From: Flavobacterium sp. SUN052
Lineage (GTDB): Bacteria; Bacteroidota; Bacteroidia; Flavobacteriales; Flavobacteriaceae
Length of the DNA stretch: 64,000 bases
Direction: 5' to 3'
NCBI RefSeq assembly: GCF_028867935.1
Contig: NZ_JAPQNS010000009.1
Span: 328,424-392,423, forward strand
In this document: piece after piece, positions 62,530 through 64,000 of the stretch
How the letters are laid out: each line of letters opens with the position of its first letter
Numbering within the stretch: the first letter of the stretch is position 1
Notes under the pieces: generated by a model
What the model was told of the DNA's origin: nothing
The model's database searches: none
What the model saw: the letters and a program-made list of their open reading frames with translations, nothing else
Program-made: the position numbers and the translations under genes

Positions 62530-63687
62530 TTAAGTCAGCTGCTTCCCCAGGATTTCTTCAATAACTCCGCTAAACACCTTCACGCCTGTCTCGATTAATT
62601 CATCGGGGAAATCGTAGTCGGGATTGTGGAGAGCGGGCGTCTGTTCACCAGCGCCGAGGCCAAACATAGCGCCCCGGAACGCCTGCGTAAACCAGCCGAA
62701 ATCTTCTCCGAATTTGAAAGGCGTTGGCCGTTGCTGAATTGATAAGCCCGCTTTGGTAGCCGACTTCACGACAATCGTATTGCAGTACTCATCATTTACC
62801 GTAGTTGGAAAATAGTCGAACCAATTTGTCTCGGAGCGGAGATTATGACGCGTACAGATGCCAGCTAGTTCACGTTCAAGCGTCTTTACTAACGTGTCCA
62901 TCCCTTCTGTTTGCCAGCAGCGCAGGGTGAAATGGGCTTCCCCGTAACCAGCCGAAATGCCGTACTCGCGTTGACCTACTACTAGATGAACGGGAGTAAT
63001 AAGCGCGAAATCGGCGTGGGCCGGGTCGGCAACCACGTATTGGTTAAAAGTAGTTACCAGTTCGGCTACGGCTAGAGAGGGATTGATGCCATTTTCAGGT
63101 TCCGATGCGTGCGATTCCTTGCCATACAGGGCAATGGCCATGCTCTGCACTGTAGGACTGAACTGCCCCGATACCCACACCACTTCGTGCATCGGGTAAC
63201 CCGGTATGTTATGAAGCGAGAATACGTAGTCGGGGCGGAGGTCGGCAAAATGGGTGTCTTCCAAAACGGCTTTAGCCCCTTTACCCGTTTCTTCGGCAGG
63301 CTGAAAAAGCAGGATAACTCGGCCAGTTGCCAGCGCAGCCTGGCTGAGCCACGAGGCTAATCCGGCAATAATAGTCGAGTGTCCATCGTGCCCGCATTTG
63401 TGCGATACCCCCACCCGGTCCGATCGGTACGCAAACGGATTGATTTCCTGAATAGGCAAAGCATCCAACTCGCTACGAAAAAGCAGGGTAGGGCCATCTT
63501 GCCCTGATTCCGTAATACCAAATTCATAAACAACCGCCACGCCGTTGCCGCCGAGCCCGCTAATAATTCGAGTAGGGTTAAACGGCCTGACAAAGTCAAT
63601 GATTCGGCGGGCAGTTTCGGTTTCTTGTCCCGACAATTCGGGATGCTGATGCAATTCGTGGCGAAAGGCAACTAAGGATTTAGTCAT
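62530..63687 (-). CDS. M20 family amidohydrolase
   Basis: 385 residues. Zinc/manganese-binding motifs of M20D amidohydrolases: 'RHELHQHPELSG', 'LLFRSELDALPIQE', 'VSHKCGHDGHSTIIAGLASWL' (metal Cys and His pair) and 'LLFQPAEETGKGAKAVLED' (catalytic Glu). It resembles N-acyl-amino acid or IAA-amino acid hydrolases; acts in the cytoplasm and removes an acyl group from an amino acid. Start at 63687, as the in-frame upstream codons to 63723 have no family match. A single-gene unit. Confidence 0.92.
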   Translation of the reverse strand: MTKSLVAFRHELHQHPELSGQETETARRIIDFVRPFNPTRIISGLGGNGVAVVYEFGITESGQDGPTLLFRSELDALPIQEINPFAYRSDRVGVSHKCGHDGHSTIIAGLASWLSQAALATGRVILLFQPAEETGKGAKAVLEDTHFADLRPDYVFSLHNIPGYPMHEVVWVSGQFSPTVQSMAIALYGKESHASEPENGINPSLAVAELVTTFNQYVVADPAHADFALITPVHLVVGQREYGISAGYGEAHFTLRCWQTEGMDTLVKTLERELAGICTRHNLRSETNWFDYFPTTVNDEYCNTIVVKSATKAGLSIQQRPTPFKFGEDFGWFTQAFRGAMFGLGAGEQTPALHNPDYDFPDELIETGVKVFSGVIEEILGKQLT

Positions 63688-63753
63688 TGAATTCGTGGAA
63701 TCTGTGGAGTACCGGCGCACCAATATTACCTTACATTATCATACATCCTACAG

Positions 63754-63939
63754 TTACTCCTGATTTTCCAGAATTCGTTTAAACTTGGCAAACGTAACTA
63801 TCGGGATTGGAGGGAATAGATTTGGTATCTTGAGAAGATTCAAAATATGCTTGTCGTCAGTAACTAAATAGTCTACATGAGGGGTGGGCGTAAATAGGAA
63901 CCAGCGTGTGTTAAGGGATTGACGACCAAATCTTTCACC
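63754..63939 (-). pseudogene. C-terminal remnant of a PIN-domain toxin-like gene
   Basis: On the minus strand there is an open stretch of 61 codons ending at TAA 63754-63756. It reads 'PHVDYLVTDDKHILNLLK', then 'FPPIPIVTFAKFKRILENQ', which resembles the C-terminal part of PIN-domain proteins (xDYLVTGDKDLL...I.TPxEFL). There is no start codon: an in-frame stop (63940-63942) lies upstream, inside an inverted repeat. The first half of the PIN domain is missing. No antitoxin is seen beside it. Interpretation as a decayed gene is by motif only. Confidence 0.55.
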
Positions 63940-63949
63940 TTACACACGC
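63904..63949. repeat. Imperfect inverted repeat ahead of the last gene
   Basis: Arms 63904-63916 (gcgtgtgttaagg) and 63938-63949 (ccttacacacgc) are complementary except for one missing base. The 21-base spacer includes TTGACG. It lies where the PIN-gene remnant breaks off, and 6 bases before the ATG at 63956. It could be an operator or the relic of a rearrangement. Confidence 0.5.
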
Positions 63950-63955
63950 GGCCCC

Positions 63956-64000
63956 ATGGAAGCGAAATTAACCCCTTTGCTTGAGTTTCTAAATGCCGTC
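63956..64000 (+). CDS. Start of an unknown gene, possibly Crp/Fnr-type, cut by window end
   Basis: An ATG at 63956 opens a frame of 15 codons that runs off the window (MEAKLTPLLEFLNAV). The start resembles the N-terminus of Bacteroidota Crp/Fnr-type regulators (short helical 'LLxFLNxI' segment), but fifteen residues are too few to be sure. Confidence 0.35.
   Translation, partial: MEAKLTPLLEFLNAV

Noticed and set aside
1..64000. CRISPR arrays, tRNA or rRNA genes, insertion sequences
   Set aside because: No regularly spaced direct repeats, no cloverleaf-like segment and no transposase frame were recognised in the window by eye.

Overview
The window looks like a chromosomal segment of a Bacteroidota bacterium, most likely from the Cytophagales (a Spirosoma-like genome). 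This rests on several traits: two proteins with type IX secretion C-terminal signals, a hybrid two-component regulator with a periplasmic sugar-binding sensor, Bacteroidota-type families (DUF4290, DUF4230, ribonuclease Y next to ZapA, TonB receptors with carboxypeptidase-like N-terminal domains), weak Shine-Dalgarno signals, and TAnnTTTG-type -7 promoter boxes. No rRNA, tRNA, CRISPR array or intact insertion sequence was recognised. Genes are closely packed and no gene-free gap exceeds 300 bases.

Layout. 1-4.4 kb: the end of a GH13-like glycosidase, an unknown protein, a radical SAM/SPASM enzyme and an alpha-E (DUF403) protein. 4.5-13 kb: pyruvate carboxylase, MurA with the fosfomycin-resistant Asp variant, a DUF4290 protein with a Gly/Asn/Arg-rich tail, RidA, a MATE exporter and small proteins. 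13-17.2 kb: a three-gene TonB receptor operon flanked by two Cys-motif proteins, possibly for metal handling. 17.3-22.9 kb: class II aldolase, a coupled TIM-barrel/GH5/MOSC operon, and an AAA_14-DUF4143 ATPase behind a long palindrome. 23-29.6 kb: a sugar cluster (dehydrogenase, fructokinase, MFS importer, hybrid sensor) resembling the fructose module of Bacteroides. 29.7-37.4 kb: AroA, an M16 protease, YceI, DUF2267 and an M1 aminopeptidase. 37.4-43.1 kb: DUF4230, and the pheT - coiled coil - zapA - rny operon. 43.2-47.2 kb: DUF1684 and a sugar-nucleotide/glycosylation group (FdtA/QdtA-like isomerase, aminotransferase, membrane glycosyltransferase, methyltransferase). 47.2-54.3 kb: riboflavin synthase, PASTA protein, T9SS cargo, rhodanese, serine hydrolase, DUF2265 peptidase, DUF3108. 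54.3-56.6 kb: an AT-rich pair (GNAT and Asp-box protein). 56.6-64 kb: DnaA, methylmalonyl-CoA mutase small and large subunits, Uma2 nuclease-fold protein, M20 amidohydrolase, a broken PIN-domain gene, and the first codons of a possible Crp/Fnr-type gene.

The most unusual non-coding signal is a set of long intergenic inverted repeats, each built from a short degenerate tandem unit. The units differ between sites (GAAAGAGT-like at 45.4 kb, ACGCGGAT-like at 50.9 kb, TGGATAATG-like at 38.1 and 53.4 kb). Single-arm relatives lie just before two genes at 3.4 and 4.56 kb and create spurious N-terminal extensions in open frames. The best candidates for under-described biology are these palindromes, the Cys-motif/TonB operon, and the DUF4290 protein with an RGG/N-rich tail.
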